Assembly: GCA_031285845.1 (NCBI GenBank)
Contig: JAITVK010000019.1
Span: 23,007 to 87,006, forward strand
Length of the DNA: 64,000 bases
Reading direction: 5' to 3'
Origin: Propionibacteriaceae bacterium
Lineage (GTDB): Bacteria > Actinomycetota > Actinomycetes > Propionibacteriales > Propionibacteriaceae
The number at the start of each line of letters is the position of its first letter. Within the stretch, counting starts at the first letter, position 1. Shown here in pieces: positions 42,870 to 53,194 of the stretch. The translations under genes and the position numbers were made by a program. The notes below the pieces were generated by a model. The model ran no database searches. It was not told where the DNA came from and saw only the letters and a list, made by a program, of their open reading frames with translations.

Positions 42870-43897
42870 GCTCTGCCTCCCGTCACGGGAGGCGTGTGGG
42901 CGTCGACGCCCTCGGTGAGACCTGGCGGGTCCGACGGTGGGCTCGTACGATCCACTGTCAGCGTTGAGGTGGCCTGCGCGGCGGCGATGTCGTCGGCCAG
43001 AACTTGTTGGGCCAGCAGACGTTCTTGTCGCGAATGAGCGAAGCGTTGGAAGATCGCCAGCTTGGGAAGCAGCAGTGCTGCGACGACGAGGACGGCGGAG
43101 ATGATCTTCATGTCCGAGGCCAGCAAGCCGATGTTCAATCCCAACGCCAACTGGATCACGACCCGGTAGATGATCGAACCGGCGATGACGGCCACGACGG
43201 CGCGCCACACGGGTCGGGATCCGAAGATCGCTTGGCCGACGATCACTGAGGCCAACCCGACGACGATGGTTCCGATGCCCATCGAGATGTCGGCGAAACC
43301 TTGATATTGGGAGAGAAGGGCACCAGACAATCCGACCAGGCCGTTGGACATCGCCAGGCCCAGGATGACCATGCCTGAGGTGTGGACGCCTTGGGCTCTC
43401 GCCATCGCAGCGTTGTCGCCCGTGGCCTGCATGCCCAGTCCGATGTTGGTGGTGAGGAACCAGATCAGGCCGAATGCGATGACGCCGACGCCGGTCAAGA
43501 AGACTCCGACCGACGCCCAGGTGGCGAACAGTCCGGCGTCGCGTAAGCCGCTCAACACGGTAGTCGAACGCAGCAAGCCGAGGTTGGCTTTGCCCATGAT
43601 GCGCAGGTTGATGGAGTACAGCGCGATTTGGGTCAAGATTCCGGCGAGCAGCGGGTTGATCTTGCCGACCGTGTTGAGCAGACCGGTGATCGCGCCGGCC
43701 GCACAACCGCAGACGAAGCCGAGCAGGGTGCACAGCGCGGGCGGCCATCCGGCGACGACTCCCACGGCGGTCACCGCGGCTCCGGTCACCAAGCTGCCAT
43801 CGACGGTCAGATCAGCGAAATCGAGCACTCTGAAGGTCAGATAGACCCCCATCGCCATCAGCGCGTAGATCAGTCCCAGATCGACGGCTGCCAGCAT
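42866..43897 (-). CDS. trpY: TrpY-like ABC transporter permease
   Basis: 343 residues, about nine or ten hydrophobic segments, of the BPD_transp_2 family (as LivH/RbsC-like permeases): RVLDFADLTVDGSLVTGAA and GKINPLLAGILTQIALYSINLRIMGKAN are hallmark TrpY-type blocks. The C-terminal 45 residues are polar and non-conserved. AAGGAG before ATG 43897 decides the start; the frame is open for 20 more codons. It is transcribed with trpZ from a region shared with divergent rpsP. Confidence 0.86.
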   Translation of the reverse strand: MLAAVDLGLIYALMAMGVYLTFRVLDFADLTVDGSLVTGAAVTAVGVVAGWPPALCTLLGFVCGCAAGAITGLLNTVGKINPLLAGILTQIALYSINLRIMGKANLGLLRSTTVLSGLRDAGLFATWASVGVFLTGVGVIAFGLIWFLTTNIGLGMQATGDNAAMARAQGVHTSGMVILGLAMSNGLVGLSGALLSQYQGFADISMGIGTIVVGLASVIVGQAIFGSRPVWRAVVAVIAGSIIYRVVIQLALGLNIGLLASDMKIISAVLVVAALLLPKLAIFQRFAHSRQERLLAQQVLADDIAAAQATSTLTVDRTSPPSDPPGLTEGVDAHTPPVTGGRA

Positions 43898-44221
43898 GGA
43901 GGGCTCCTTGGGTGAGTTGGGGTTCGCGGATGGTGACATGAGGTCGGCCACGGCCATGAAACAGATCGAGCGGACCCCTGCGGATGCCAGTGTATAGTGT
44001 TGGTGCCATCACGCCAGCCGATCGGTTCGAGATGGACGTCGAGCCGAATGGCCAAAGCTTGCGATTTCTGGCACAATAAAGGCGCGTGTCCGCATCGGTT
44101 GGTGCCCTCTATCTCCGGCCGGGGCGGATCCCTTCGGATTCTCGGGATCATGGTTCCCCACCGTGGCCCCTGCTCCACTCAACCTGCCCAGCAGGGCATA
44201 ACAACAGGAGATAACACACTA
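43898..44221. other. Divergent intergenic region between trpY and rpsP
   Basis: 324 bases with no credible gene. On the minus strand there is a TATAC-type -10 (about 43990-43997) that could serve trpYZ. No Trp-rich leader peptide or attenuator is present on this side, in contrast to trpX. The last 30 bases contain the AGGAG used by rpsP. Confidence 0.4.
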
Positions 44222-44716
44222 GTGGCTGTCAAGATTCGGCTCAAGAGGCTCGGCAAGATCCGTTCGCCGCACTATCGTATCGTCGTCATGGACGCGCGTC
44301 AGAAGCGCGATGGTCGTGCCATTGAGGAAATCGGTCTTTACCATCCCAAGAATGATCCGTCGGTGATCCAGGTCAACTCGGAGCGGGCACAGTATTGGCT
44401 CAGCGTCGGCGCCCAGCCGACTGAAGCCGTCGTGGCGTTGTTCAAGCGTTCCGGTGACTGGCAGAAGTTCTCTGGCGACACCTCGCCGTCGGGCATCGAC
44501 CCGCAGAAGCCGAAGGCTGACCGTTTGGCTCGTTACACCGAAGCCGCTGGGGCTCCCGGTGAGGTGACCGAGGCAGTGACGAAGAAGTCTCCGAAGAAGA
44601 AGGTCGAGCAGCCCGAGGCCAGTGAGCCGACGACTGACGAGGTCAAGGCCGACGACGCCGAAGCTCCGGCCGATTCGGCTGGGACTGAGACCGTCGAAGC
44701 CAAAGTTGAGGCGTGA
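44222..44716 (+). CDS. rpsP: 30S ribosomal protein S16
   Basis: 164 residues starting at GTG 44222. The S16 domain occupies the first 85 or so ([20 protein letters not shown], then [21 protein letters not shown]). The remaining 75 residues are an extension with a short basic cluster ([10 protein letters not shown]) and then acidic Ala/Glu/Asp-rich sequence, common in actinobacterial S16. AGGAG is 11 bases upstream, a rather long spacing. It overlaps the next gene by four bases. Confidence 0.95.
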   Translation: MAVKIRLKRLGKIRSPHYRIVVMDARQKRDGRAIEEIGLYHPKNDPSVIQVNSERAQYWLSVGAQPTEAVVALFKRSGDWQKFSGDTSPSGIDPQKPKADRLARYTEAAGAPGEVTEAVTKKSPKKKVEQPEASEPTTDEVKADDAEAPADSAGTETVEAKVEA

Positions 44717-44982
44717 TCATGCTGCCCGAGGCTTTGGAACACTTGGTGCGCGGCATCGTCGCCCATCCTGATGACGTTCAGATCCGCGACCTGGATCTAC
44801 GTCGCGGGCGGATGCTCGAGGTGCGGGTCAACTCGGAGGACATCGGCAAAGTGATCGGACGTCAAGGGCGTACGGCTCAGGCGCTGCGTACTGTCGTGTC
44901 CGCTTTGTCGGGTCATGAGCAGGTTCGAGTCGACTTCTTGGACACCGACCGTCGATCCAGTCGGGGGCCGTCGCGCCGCTGA
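44713..44982 (+). CDS. khpA: KH-domain RNA-binding protein KhpA
   Basis: 89 residues. A single KH domain with the GxxG loop in [20 protein letters not shown], preceded by [15 protein letters not shown], the family N-terminus. KhpA proteins bind RNA and, with KhpB/Jag, influence cell division and ribosome-linked processes in Gram-positives. Start GTG 44713 overlaps rpsP; ATG 44719 is an alternative two codons on. The C-tail is Arg/Ser-rich. Confidence 0.92.
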   Translation: MIMLPEALEHLVRGIVAHPDDVQIRDLDLRRGRMLEVRVNSEDIGKVIGRQGRTAQALRTVVSALSGHEQVRVDFLDTDRRSSRGPSRR

Positions 44983-45021
44983 CGCAGGTCGGCGGCGGGG
45001 CCCTGAGGCTTCACCGATTTC

Positions 45022-45075
45022 AGGCTCGGGCCCACGATTTCTCCCGTCTGACGAGGGATCGGCCCGAGCCTTTCG
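45022..45075 (+). terminator. Terminator-like hairpin between khpA and rimM
   Basis: An 11-bp perfect stem (45022-45032 with 45061-45071) encloses a second small hairpin and is followed by TTTCGGTCGTTCT. It could end or attenuate rpsP-khpA transcripts before rimM. Confidence 0.6.
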
Positions 45076-45194
45076 GTCGTTCTGATCTGGTCGCGCGTCA
45101 TCACGACCCCACCCACTCACCGGTTGGAGCGGCCTCTGACATCGGGTGATGTCCGCTCGGTGATCGCGTTGATGAAAGCTTGAGGAGGACAGAC

Positions 45195-45833
45195 ATGGCC
45201 ACAGTGGATGTGCTGGTCGGTGTCGTGGGCCGAGCCCGCGGGTTGCAGGGCGAGTCGTTCATCGCCGTGCGCACAGACTCGCCACAACGGCGATTCGCGC
45301 CGGGAGCAGTCGTGTGGGTCGGCGATCATGCCTTGACTGTGCGACGGTTCGTCAACTCAGGCCCGCGGTCGGTGATCAGTTTCCTCGACGTGACGGATCG
45401 TGACGGAGCCGAGGCTTTGACTGGTGAACAACTGTGGGCCAAGGTCGACACCGAAGAATCCGGCGACGACCCACAAGAGTTCTTCGACCACCAGTTGGTC
45501 GGATTGGCTGTTCAGCGCTGGGACCCGGATGTTTCGGATGAGGCTCGGCTCGATGACGACGTTGAGATCAGCGCAGTTCCCTTTGAGGGCGCGATGCTGG
45601 ACGCGTCCACACCAGCGGTGATCGGCACGGTGACCAGGGTCGAGCATCTCGGTTTCCAAGACATGTTGGTGATCGATGTCGATGGCCAGGAGCGTTTGGT
45701 GCCTTTCGTGAACGACCTGGTTCCGGTCGTGGATCTCGCAGCGGGGATCGTGGCGATCCGAGCAGTTCCGGGTCTGCTCGACGACGGGCCAGTGGCGAAT
45801 CGGCCCGAGGCGAGTTCGGAGGCTGAGCAGTGA
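45195..45833 (+). CDS. rimM: Ribosome maturation factor RimM
   Basis: 212 residues. Needed for 30S subunit maturation near the S19/16S head. N-terminal RimM domain ([25 protein letters not shown]) and C-terminal PRC-barrel ([38 protein letters not shown]). GAGGAGG lies eight bases before ATG 45195; a TTG 15 bases earlier is rejected. It overlaps trmD by four bases. Confidence 0.95.
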   Translation: MATVDVLVGVVGRARGLQGESFIAVRTDSPQRRFAPGAVVWVGDHALTVRRFVNSGPRSVISFLDVTDRDGAEALTGEQLWAKVDTEESGDDPQEFFDHQLVGLAVQRWDPDVSDEARLDDDVEISAVPFEGAMLDASTPAVIGTVTRVEHLGFQDMLVIDVDGQERLVPFVNDLVPVVDLAAGIVAIRAVPGLLDDGPVANRPEASSEAEQ

Positions 45834-46678
45834 CGATGAGGCTGGACTATGTGACGATCTTTCCCGAGTACTTCTCCGTCCTCGAGGTCTCGCTGGTCGG
45901 CAAGGCGATCGCGTCGGGGCTGTTGAACGTGGGGGTCCACGATCTGCGGCAGTGGACCCACGACGTTCACCGCAGCGTCGACGACACTCCATTCGGCGGT
46001 GGCGCTGGGATGGTGATGAAGCCTCAACCTTGGGGCGAGGCGCTGGACACCATCCTCGGTCGGCCATCGCCTGCCCTGACGTCCAGCTACGAAGCTCAGG
46101 ATTCGATCCGACCGCCGGTTCTGGATGACTCGTCTCGTGCCGCGTCGAGCCAGCGAGACGACGAGCGGACCTGTCTGATCATTCCGACCCCGAGCGGGGA
46201 TTTGTTCACCCAAGAGCAGGCAAGACAGCTGGCGGGCAAGGATCGGATCGTGTTCGCCTGCGGACGCTACGAGGGCATCGACGCTCGGGTCGGTCAGTAC
46301 GCCCGTGGTGTGGTCGAAGTACGCGAACTGTCGTTGGGTGACTATGTCCTCAACGGCGGAGAGGTCGCCGCCTTGGCGATGACCGAGGCGATCGTACGGC
46401 TGCTGCCCGGGGTGATCGGCAATCCACAGTCGTTGACGGAGGAGTCCCACTCGGATTCGTTGGGCCACTTGCTGGAATACCCGGTCTACACCAAACCAGC
46501 CGCGTGGCGCGGCTTTGAAGTGCCTGAGGTCCTCTTGTCGGGCCACCATGCGAAGATCGCGCAGTGGCGTCACGATCAGGCCGTACGTCTGACCGCTCAA
46601 CGTCGACCTGATCTGCTCCAGGCCCCGTCGGCTTCGCCAGCCTCCGACGACCCCGACGATCATCGGGCCACGAAATGA
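45830..46678 (+). CDS. trmD: tRNA (guanine-N1-)-methyltransferase
   Basis: 282 residues. Methylates G37 of tRNAs reading CNN codons. SPOUT knot signatures: [13 protein letters not shown] and [23 protein letters not shown], then [29 protein letters not shown]. About 20 extra residues ([20 protein letters not shown]) are inserted before the [11 protein letters not shown] strand. Starts at GTG 45830 (GTGA overlap with rimM) or ATG 45836. Confidence 0.95.
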   Translation: MTMRLDYVTIFPEYFSVLEVSLVGKAIASGLLNVGVHDLRQWTHDVHRSVDDTPFGGGAGMVMKPQPWGEALDTILGRPSPALTSSYEAQDSIRPPVLDDSSRAASSQRDDERTCLIIPTPSGDLFTQEQARQLAGKDRIVFACGRYEGIDARVGQYARGVVEVRELSLGDYVLNGGEVAALAMTEAIVRLLPGVIGNPQSLTEESHSDSLGHLLEYPVYTKPAAWRGFEVPEVLLSGHHAKIAQWRHDQAVRLTAQRRPDLLQAPSASPASDDPDDHRATK

Positions 46679-48258
46679 GGCGAGCGATGGCAGAACAGAT
46701 GGACCCCGACGGCGTGGACGAGAGGCACTCGCGACCGGGGGTTCGTCCGATCAGACCGTGGGCGGCGGTGTGGTCGATGCTGGTCGGTTTCTTCATGTTG
46801 ATGATCGACACGCTGATCGTGTCGGTGGCCAACCCGTCGATTCAGCGTGAACTGAACACGTCACTGACGGCCACGATTTGGGTCACCAGCGCGTACATGC
46901 TGGCCATTGCCGTGCCGCTTTTGGTGGCCGGGCGGCTGGGGGATCGATTCGGCCAGAAGACCGTGTTCATGGCGGGCATGGCGCTGTTCACTGTCGCGTC
47001 GGCGGCCTGCGGATTGTCGGGGACGATCACAGCGCTGATCATGGCGCGAGTGGTCCAAGGCTTCGGCGCGGCTTTGATGACGCCCCAGACCCAGGCGATG
47101 ATCGTCAGACTGTTTCCGCCCGACAAGCGCGGCGCGCCGATGGGGGTGTGGGGCTCCGTGTCCGGGGTGGCGATGCTGATCGCGCCTCTGGCTGGCGGTT
47201 TCCTCCTCGACCACTTGGGGTGGCAGGCCATCTTCCTGGTCAACGTGCCGATCGGGTTGATCGGGTTGGTTCTGGCGGGAGTGTTCATTCCTCGGCTGGA
47301 TGGGGCGCCCGCCCGCTTCGATTGGATCGGCATGATCCTGTCGGGCGTGGGGTTGTTTCTGCTGGTGTTCGGATTACAGGAAGGCTCGGCCCATCATTGG
47401 GGCCGGGTGTGGGGTCCGATCACCATTCCTATGCTGGTGGGCACGGGCGTGGCCTTCATGGCGGTGTTCGTGATCTGGGAGGTGAAGGGCACGCACTGTC
47501 CACTGGTCCCGATGCGGTTGTTCGCTCATCGCGATTTCGCGGTCTCCACGGCGGCTATCTCCTGCGTGAGATTTGTGTCAGCCGCCATGCCGCTGCCGTG
47601 GCTCTACTTTCTTCAACTGGGGCGTGGCTACAGCGGGCAAGAGTCAGCCATGGTGATGCTGCCTTCGGCGGTCATCTCGGGGGTGTTGTCTCCACTGGTC
47701 GGCGCCAAACTGATTCATCGGTTGGGCTCTCGGGTTCTCGTCCCGGTCGGGTCACTGGTTTGGGCTGGCGGCTTATGGTGGCTGGCTTTGTTGTCGACCG
47801 ATTCCAGCGCCTTGGTTCCGTGGGCTTGGGTGGCGTCGGCGGTGCTGGGGGTTGGCAACTCCTTGGTGTGGTCGCCGCTGTCGGTGGCCGCCACCGCTCA
47901 CTTGCCGCTGGACGAGGCTGGAGCCGGGTCGAGCGTGTACAACACGGTCGGTCAGATCGGCTCAGTGGTCGGAGCGGCCGGGGTGACGACGTGGATGAAC
48001 ACCCGCATCGCGGCTGAACTGAACCGTCCGCCGGCCCCGGTGGTGTCTGACGCGGTCGCGGCGCAGCTCCCGCATGACTTCTCAACCGTCGAATTGGGCG
48101 ACCTGGCCGATCTGCTGCGGATCGATCCAGCGGTGGCCCAATGGTTCACGGGCCGATTCGCCTCGGCCATGGGACGGGGCATGTGGCTGCCGATCGCCGT
48201 CTGTGTGCTTGGCGCGGTGATCGCCGTCGGATTGACGGGTCGCGCGCGCCGTTCCTGA
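46675..48258 (+). CDS. MFS exporter, DHA2 (EmrB/QacA) family
   Basis: 527 residues, consistent with 14 helices. Motif [14 protein letters not shown] and motif C-like [33 protein letters not shown] are clear, and the first helix carries the acidic residue ([18 protein letters not shown]) typical of proton-coupled drug exporters. Its ATG overlaps the trmD stop. It is probably a multidrug or metabolite efflux pump; the substrate is unknown. Its end lies 25 bases from the convergent GH3 gene. Confidence 0.9.
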   Translation: MRRAMAEQMDPDGVDERHSRPGVRPIRPWAAVWSMLVGFFMLMIDTLIVSVANPSIQRELNTSLTATIWVTSAYMLAIAVPLLVAGRLGDRFGQKTVFMAGMALFTVASAACGLSGTITALIMARVVQGFGAALMTPQTQAMIVRLFPPDKRGAPMGVWGSVSGVAMLIAPLAGGFLLDHLGWQAIFLVNVPIGLIGLVLAGVFIPRLDGAPARFDWIGMILSGVGLFLLVFGLQEGSAHHWGRVWGPITIPMLVGTGVAFMAVFVIWEVKGTHCPLVPMRLFAHRDFAVSTAAISCVRFVSAAMPLPWLYFLQLGRGYSGQESAMVMLPSAVISGVLSPLVGAKLIHRLGSRVLVPVGSLVWAGGLWWLALLSTDSSALVPWAWVASAVLGVGNSLVWSPLSVAATAHLPLDEAGAGSSVYNTVGQIGSVVGAAGVTTWMNTRIAAELNRPPAPVVSDAVAAQLPHDFSTVELGDLADLLRIDPAVAQWFTGRFASAMGRGMWLPIAVCVLGAVIAVGLTGRARRS

Positions 48259-48283
48259 GGACCGCAGAACTCTCCAACCGACA

Positions 48284-51200
48284 TCATGGTCGTCGACGAA
48301 TCAAGAACCCGGCGGAGGTGGCCGTGGCGGCGGACAAGACCACGATGAGCGCGGCCCATCCGCCCTGGTCCAGATCCAGAAGCCTGCCGCCCGTGTGTGC
48401 CCTCGGACGTGCTGGCGCGGACGCCGAACTCCTCGCCTGAGGCGCAGGTTCGGTCGGCGCCCAACAGGCCGTGGCCGTTTCGCAGGTCATGCATCCGGGC
48501 GCCGGGTCGGCCACACTGGCATCGAGGTACGTCGTCAGGTTCTCGAAAGTCGAGGTGTACGGCTCGACGGTCACACCGGTCAACTGTGCGAAGGACGCCG
48601 AATGGCTCACCACTGACAGGATGTGACTGACTGCCCGCTGGAGGTCGCCCAGGCGCATTCCGGCGTACCGTCCTGTGAGGGTGACAGTGTAGGTCTCGAC
48701 TGGGCTGGCAGTTCCTTGAGGGGTGATCGTGATCGCGCCGCGCTGATCCGGCGGCAGTGAGTTTCGCCATGCCAGGGCCTGTTGATAGGCCTGGTCGACG
48801 CTGGCGTACTTCGGCTGAGGAACTGCCTGATGCGTGTCGTCGATGACGATCGACGATGGTGTGGCTTGGATCGACGCCGCGTCGACCAGAGTGGTGACCG
48901 TCTGGTCGCCGCCGGGAAGGAAAACGAAACCGTTGAGCTTGAAAGCGTGGATGATGGTCACATCGCCCCAGGGGACATAGGTTTGAGAGTCGATCGGCAT
49001 TCCGTTGACGTCGATGCTCGGGGGAACGGACATGATCGAGCCGGCGATGTCTGAGGAGTTGTCGCCCGGTTCGATCAGGTCATTGCCGGAGTACATCGAC
49101 GCGGTGGCGGAATGGTTGCCGCCCCAGTCGGTCAACACAAAGCCTTGGAAGCCCCATTCACCGCGCAGAATGTCGGTCAGAAGGTCGTAATTCATCGAGG
49201 CCCAGGTGCCGTTGATCTTGTTGTACGAGCTCATGATCGCCATCGGCTGGGCTGATTTGACGGCGATCTCGAAGCCTTTGAGATAGATCTCGCGTTCGGC
49301 GCGTTCCGAGGCGATGGAGTTCTCCACGTTGCTGTTCGACTCCTGGTTGTTCATCGCGAAATGCTTCAGGGCCGTTCCGACGCCGGGGTTGGATTGGACG
49401 CCTTTGGTGATCGACGCCCCGTTGAGGCCACTGATGAGCGGATCTTCGGAGTAGTACTCGAAGTTGCGCCCGTTCATCGGATCACGATGGATGTTCATGC
49501 CCGGCGCCAAGCAGATGGTGACGCCGTATTCAACCATCTCTTGGCCCATGGCCTGGCCGATCTGTTCGACCAGGGGCAGGTTCCAGGTTTGCGCCAGCGC
49601 GGTGCCGATCGGCCAGGCCGTCGCCCACTGGTAGTGGGTGACGCCATCGACGTCGTACTGTTTGGTCAGTCTCAGTCCAGCTGGCCCGTCGGCCAAACTC
49701 ATCGCGGCGATGCCCAGGGTTTCCATCGGCGCGGTGTATCCGGCTGAGCCGATGGCGGCGTACGTGCTGAAAGCAGGGCGTTTGCCGCTGAACCCGAAAC
49801 CACTGGCGATCCGAGCCAGTTGATCCACACTCAAGCTGGCGACGAACTGATCCATGGTGATGGTCCCGCGGGCCACGTCAGCCAGGGTCGCTCCCGGTGT
49901 GGTGGCCACGGTGCGTACGGTCTCGCCTTCGCGCGGCTGATAGGTCGTGCCGGTGTTCTCCCAGTTGGCGGCGGTGTTCTCGGCCACCAGCGCGGTGATC
50001 GCGGAGATCGGACTGTTGTCAAGGGCGTAGAGCGGCGAGGTCTGGGGGATGGTCACCGACTGTTGAACGGCCGAGGCGTTGTTCTGGGTGGGGATTGAAG
50101 CGGGGTCGAGCGCCAGAGTGGGTGCGGTGGCGATCTGGTCGGCCTGCTCGGGGTAGCTGTAGTAGTTCGCCGGATCCGAGACTTTCTCGCCCGTGATCGT
50201 CTGGTCGTCGTTCAATTGGGAGGACAGTTGCTCGGTCACCACCTGCTGGGACAGGCTGATCTTGCCCGCGATCGCCGTCGAGCGGGACGAGTCGCCGACT
50301 CTGATCAGATAGTCACCAGCCTGCAACATCCAAGCCGAGGCGTTTTGATCGAAGGAGGCCATCTGGGAGGCGGGGAAGGTGATGGTCACCCGCTGGCATT
50401 GGCCGGGAGCCAACTCGCCGGTCTTCGCGTAGCCGACGAGTTCCTGATAGGGCTTGTCGAGGCTTCCCGCAGGGGCCGAGTAGTAGGTTTGGACGACCTG
50501 TTTTCCGGCCACGTCGCCGGTGTTGGTCACGGCGGCGCGTACCTTGACCTGGTCGGTGTCGAGACTGACCTCGGCCGCCGTGATGGTGAAGGTCGTGTAG
50601 GAGCGCCCGAAGCCGAAGGGGTACGTCACGACGGAGGCGGGATCGGCCGGGTCGACGGTGGTGTGGAACGAGTCGAAGTAGCGGTAACCGACGTAGATGC
50701 CCTCCGTGTAGTTCTCGGTGGCCATGTCGTCGTCATTGAGCGCGAAGGTGTCCGACGCAGGGTAGTAGGAGTATTTCGACGCCCAAGTGTCGACCAGGTG
50801 ACCGGAAGGATTGACTTCACCGGTCAGAACGTCGGCCAGCGCTTGGCCGGTCGAGCCGCCGGCCTGGCTCATCAGCAGCAGTCCATCCAAGCCGTCCGAC
50901 CCGTCGGGGCCGTGGGTGGTGGAGTTGATCTGGGTGAAGAAGGTGGTGTCGACCTGGCCGCCGACGTTCAGTGCGATGATGACGTTGGCGTAGGTTTGCG
51001 CGATCAGAGTGATGTTGGCCCGCTCGGTCTGATTGAGCATGTAGTCGTCTTCGACCTCCGAGCGGTCGGAGCCTTCGCCCGAGTTGCGTGAGATGACGTA
51101 GATCGCTGTGGTGGTGGCCGTTGTCGGTTGGACGGTGGTCGACGTGAGCGCCTGTTCATAGGTGGCATAGTCCAGCGGCGGTTCGAAGATCAATCCGCTT

Positions 51201-51634
51201 GACTGGGCCAGAGCTTTGTCTAGCGCGGCCTTGACCGGGTCGAGGTAGGCGGGTGCGGTGGTGATGGTGAACCCGGCGGCGGTCAGTCCGGCCAAGACGT
51301 TGTACTGGGTCAGAGTGGCTCGCTGATTGACGTTGCCCGATCCGGTTCCACCTTTGACTGTGGCGTAGCCGCCAGGTCCGAACACGGCCACGTTGCCGAC
51401 CGCGATGGGCATCGACTGATTGTTGTTCTCCAGTAGAACCATGCTTTCGCCACCGGCTTGGCGTGACAGTGCGGTGTTCGTCGTCTCAAGCGCGCCCGGG
51501 TCGTACTGTGTGGTCGCTGCTGTGACAGTCGCAGTGCCTGAGCCGATCAGACACAGCGCCAAGGCTGTCGCCGCCGTACGGGTCAATCGGCCTGGTCTAT
51601 GATCGCGATCGGGGCGCGCGAGACTGGTGAGCAT
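48284..51634 (-). CDS. Secreted, permuted glycoside hydrolase family 3 protein with C-terminal membrane anchor
   Basis: About 1116 residues. Signal peptide (LTRTAATALALCLIGSGTATVTAA), then the GH3 C-domain (SMVLLENNNQSMPIAVGNVAVFGPG; GSTGQALADVLTGEVNPSGHLVDTW), then an Fn3-like domain (VTNTGDVAGKQVVQTYYSAP), then the catalytic TIM barrel (MSLADGPAGLR; ALKHFAMNNQES) with nucleophile Asp836 in FVLTDWGGNHS. Domain order is thus reversed relative to standard GH3, as in some beta-glucosidases. The protein ends with WAALIVVLSAATATSAGFLIRRRP, a membrane anchor with basic tail and no LPxTG. It probably cleaves beta-linked glucosides or xylosides at the cell surface. AGGAGG before ATG 51634 fixes the start. 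Confidence 0.9.
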   Translation of the reverse strand: MLTSLARPDRDHRPGRLTRTAATALALCLIGSGTATVTAATTQYDPGALETTNTALSRQAGGESMVLLENNNQSMPIAVGNVAVFGPGGYATVKGGTGSGNVNQRATLTQYNVLAGLTAAGFTITTAPAYLDPVKAALDKALAQSSGLIFEPPLDYATYEQALTSTTVQPTTATTTAIYVISRNSGEGSDRSEVEDDYMLNQTERANITLIAQTYANVIIALNVGGQVDTTFFTQINSTTHGPDGSDGLDGLLLMSQAGGSTGQALADVLTGEVNPSGHLVDTWASKYSYYPASDTFALNDDDMATENYTEGIYVGYRYFDSFHTTVDPADPASVVTYPFGFGRSYTTFTITAAEVSLDTDQVKVRAAVTNTGDVAGKQVVQTYYSAPAGSLDKPYQELVGYAKTGELAPGQCQRVTITFPASQMASFDQNASAWMLQAGDYLIRVGDSSRSTAIAGKISLSQQVVTEQLSSQLNDDQTITGEKVSDPANYYSYPEQADQIATAPTLALDPASIPTQNNASAVQQSVTIPQTSPLYALDNSPISAITALVAENTAANWENTGTTYQPREGETVRTVATTPGATLADVARGTITMDQFVASLSVDQLARIASGFGFSGKRPAFSTYAAIGSAGYTAPMETLGIAAMSLADGPAGLRLTKQYDVDGVTHYQWATAWPIGTALAQTWNLPLVEQIGQAMGQEMVEYGVTICLAPGMNIHRDPMNGRNFEYYSEDPLISGLNGASITKGVQSNPGVGTALKHFAMNNQESNSNVENSIASERAEREIYLKGFEIAVKSAQPMAIMSSYNKINGTWASMNYDLLTDILRGEWGFQGFVLTDWGGNHSATASMYSGNDLIEPGDNSSDIAGSIMSVPPSIDVNGMPIDSQTYVPWGDVTIIHAFKLNGFVFLPGGDQTVTTLVDAASIQATPSSIVIDDTHQAVPQPKYASVDQAYQQALAWRNSLPPDQRGAITITPQGTASPVETYTVTLTGRYAGMRLGDLQRAVSHILSVVSHSASFAQLTGVTVEPYTSTFENLTTYLDASVADPAPGCMTCETATACWAPTEPAPQARSSASAPARPRAHTGGRLLDLDQGGWAALIVVLSAATATSAGFLIRRRP

Positions 51635-51768
51635 GGGGATCCTCCTCCGTCGGGTCTCGATGAGCATACCGTGATGATATCTTATACGTCGACTGGAGGC
51701 ATTCCTTGAGATCGTGTTGAGGTTGGTCCAGCGGGATCGCTGAGGTCAGTCCGGCGTGTTCGCCGAGT

Positions 51769-52485
51769 TCAGGCGCGCTTTTTCCAGGCTGCGACGAGGG
51801 CGGAGGTGTCGATGTAGTAATGCTTCGGATGCGTGGGGTCGACATAGACCGGCAAGGTGTCGGTCGGAAGCTCCGAGACTGTGACGCGTCGATCGAGCCT
51901 CAGCGGCATGGATTTGCCGGCGTACGTCGCGCCATCGTCAGACTGCCATCGGCAGGTCAGGACAGTGGCGTAGGTCTTGACGTTGGCGATCCATTGGCGA
52001 ACGTCGATCACCTCGGCTGGGATCCTGCTTCCGCTGGTGGTGACGCGCCGACGCATGACGTACATCCATCCGACGCGTGCCGTGCCGATTAGGCCGGCCG
52101 CGCACAGAGCCGCACCGAGGCTGGAGAACACGATGGTCCAGATCCGCAGCGAAGAAGTGCTCGCTTGGGTCGGGGAAGCCGGGTTGTACGTGATGGGTAT
52201 CGCTTGCCCCAGGGTCCATCCCAGGCCATGCTCTGAGTTGGCGGTGGTGTATTCGGTTCCGTCCACGGTGTAGGCGATCGTTGGTTGGTCGTTGGGCAGG
52301 GCGATGATCTTCCCGACGGTGTGTCCGGAGATTCCCACGTAGAGCGGAGTGGTGACAGCGGCGATGATGATCAGCAGTGCGCCGGCGGCGATCAGGATGA
52401 GCCACACAGCGTCCAGCGTCGCCATCACAGGCGGCTTGGGTCGAGGTTGATCCTTCGATGGTGTCGAATCGGAGATGTCAGACAT
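51769..52485 (-). CDS. DUF3592-like membrane protein
   Basis: 238 residues with two membrane helices (AVWLILIAAGALLIIIAAVTT and RIWTIVFSSLGAALCAAGLIG) flanking a beta-rich segment (TIAYTVDGTEYTTAN...GQAIPITYNPASPTQA), followed by a second related segment (AEVIDVRQWIANVKTYATVLTCRW...LPVYVDPTHPKHYYID). This duplicated layout is seen in DUF3592 proteins, whose function is unknown. AGGAGG before ATG 52485 sets the start. It is upstream of the GH3 gene on the same strand. Confidence 0.75.
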   Translation of the reverse strand: MSDISDSTPSKDQPRPKPPVMATLDAVWLILIAAGALLIIIAAVTTPLYVGISGHTVGKIIALPNDQPTIAYTVDGTEYTTANSEHGLGWTLGQAIPITYNPASPTQASTSSLRIWTIVFSSLGAALCAAGLIGTARVGWMYVMRRRVTTSGSRIPAEVIDVRQWIANVKTYATVLTCRWQSDDGATYAGKSMPLRLDRRVTVSELPTDTLPVYVDPTHPKHYYIDTSALVAAWKKRA

Positions 52486-52654
52486 GGGAATCCTCCTATC
52501 GGACGCCCACTGCCATCCGCGATGCCGGGGTCGGGGCGTCACCCGGGGAGGGGAGAGCCGCGGTCGTTGGTAGGCGTTGTGTGTAGTTCCAGGCTACCTC
52601 GGATCACTGCGCTCGGAGTCTGAGCGGACGATGTTCCGCTGTAGGGTGAGCCTT

Positions 52655-53194
52655 ATGACTGATTCTTTTCGCGGTGGGAACACTATGGCAAAGCGCCAAG
52701 TCATGGCTTGGGATGTCCGGCCAAGCGACTGGGCGGTCGGTTTTGTTCAGCCGTACGACGCCGCCGACTGTTGGCAGACTCGCCTGCTGGCAGGCGACAG
52801 CCACGATCCGATCGCCTGGACTGAGGCGGTAACTGCTCGTCCGCCGAAGTGGGTGGACGCCCTCATGACCCTGCGCAATGGCATCGTACGGCCGTTCGGC
52901 CTGATCACGAACTCGAAATCATCGCCGGATGACCGGGGATTCCCTGTGCTTGGACGTCGCGAGCGGGAAGCCATCAGTGGTGTGTCTGACTCTCATTTGG
53001 ATTTCTGGGTTGTCACGAGCATCGACGATGATATGGTTCGCGTCGCGACCTACGTACGACTCAAGAACACGTTCGGGAAACTCTACTGGAGCGTGGTCCA
53101 GTTTTTTCATCCGCTCGTCGTCAAGGCGGCCATGGCCCGGGCTGTGGTGCCTTCAGCCCAAGACGGCCTTGACCACCACGAATATGACGAGTAG
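52655..53194 (+). CDS. DUF2867-family protein
   Basis: About 179 residues. ALMTLRNGIVRPFGL, SHLDFWVV and YVRLKNTFGKLYWSVVQFFHPLVVKAAMARA are the hallmark blocks of DUF2867 proteins. No membrane segment. Some relatives act with NAD-dependent epimerase-like domains, but the function is unknown. ATG 52685 (MAKRQVMAWDV) is an alternative start. The 3' end overlaps the convergent DUF1232 gene by 42 bases. Confidence 0.78.
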   Translation: MTDSFRGGNTMAKRQVMAWDVRPSDWAVGFVQPYDAADCWQTRLLAGDSHDPIAWTEAVTARPPKWVDALMTLRNGIVRPFGLITNSKSSPDDRGFPVLGRREREAISGVSDSHLDFWVVTSIDDDMVRVATYVRLKNTFGKLYWSVVQFFHPLVVKAAMARAVVPSAQDGLDHHEYDE

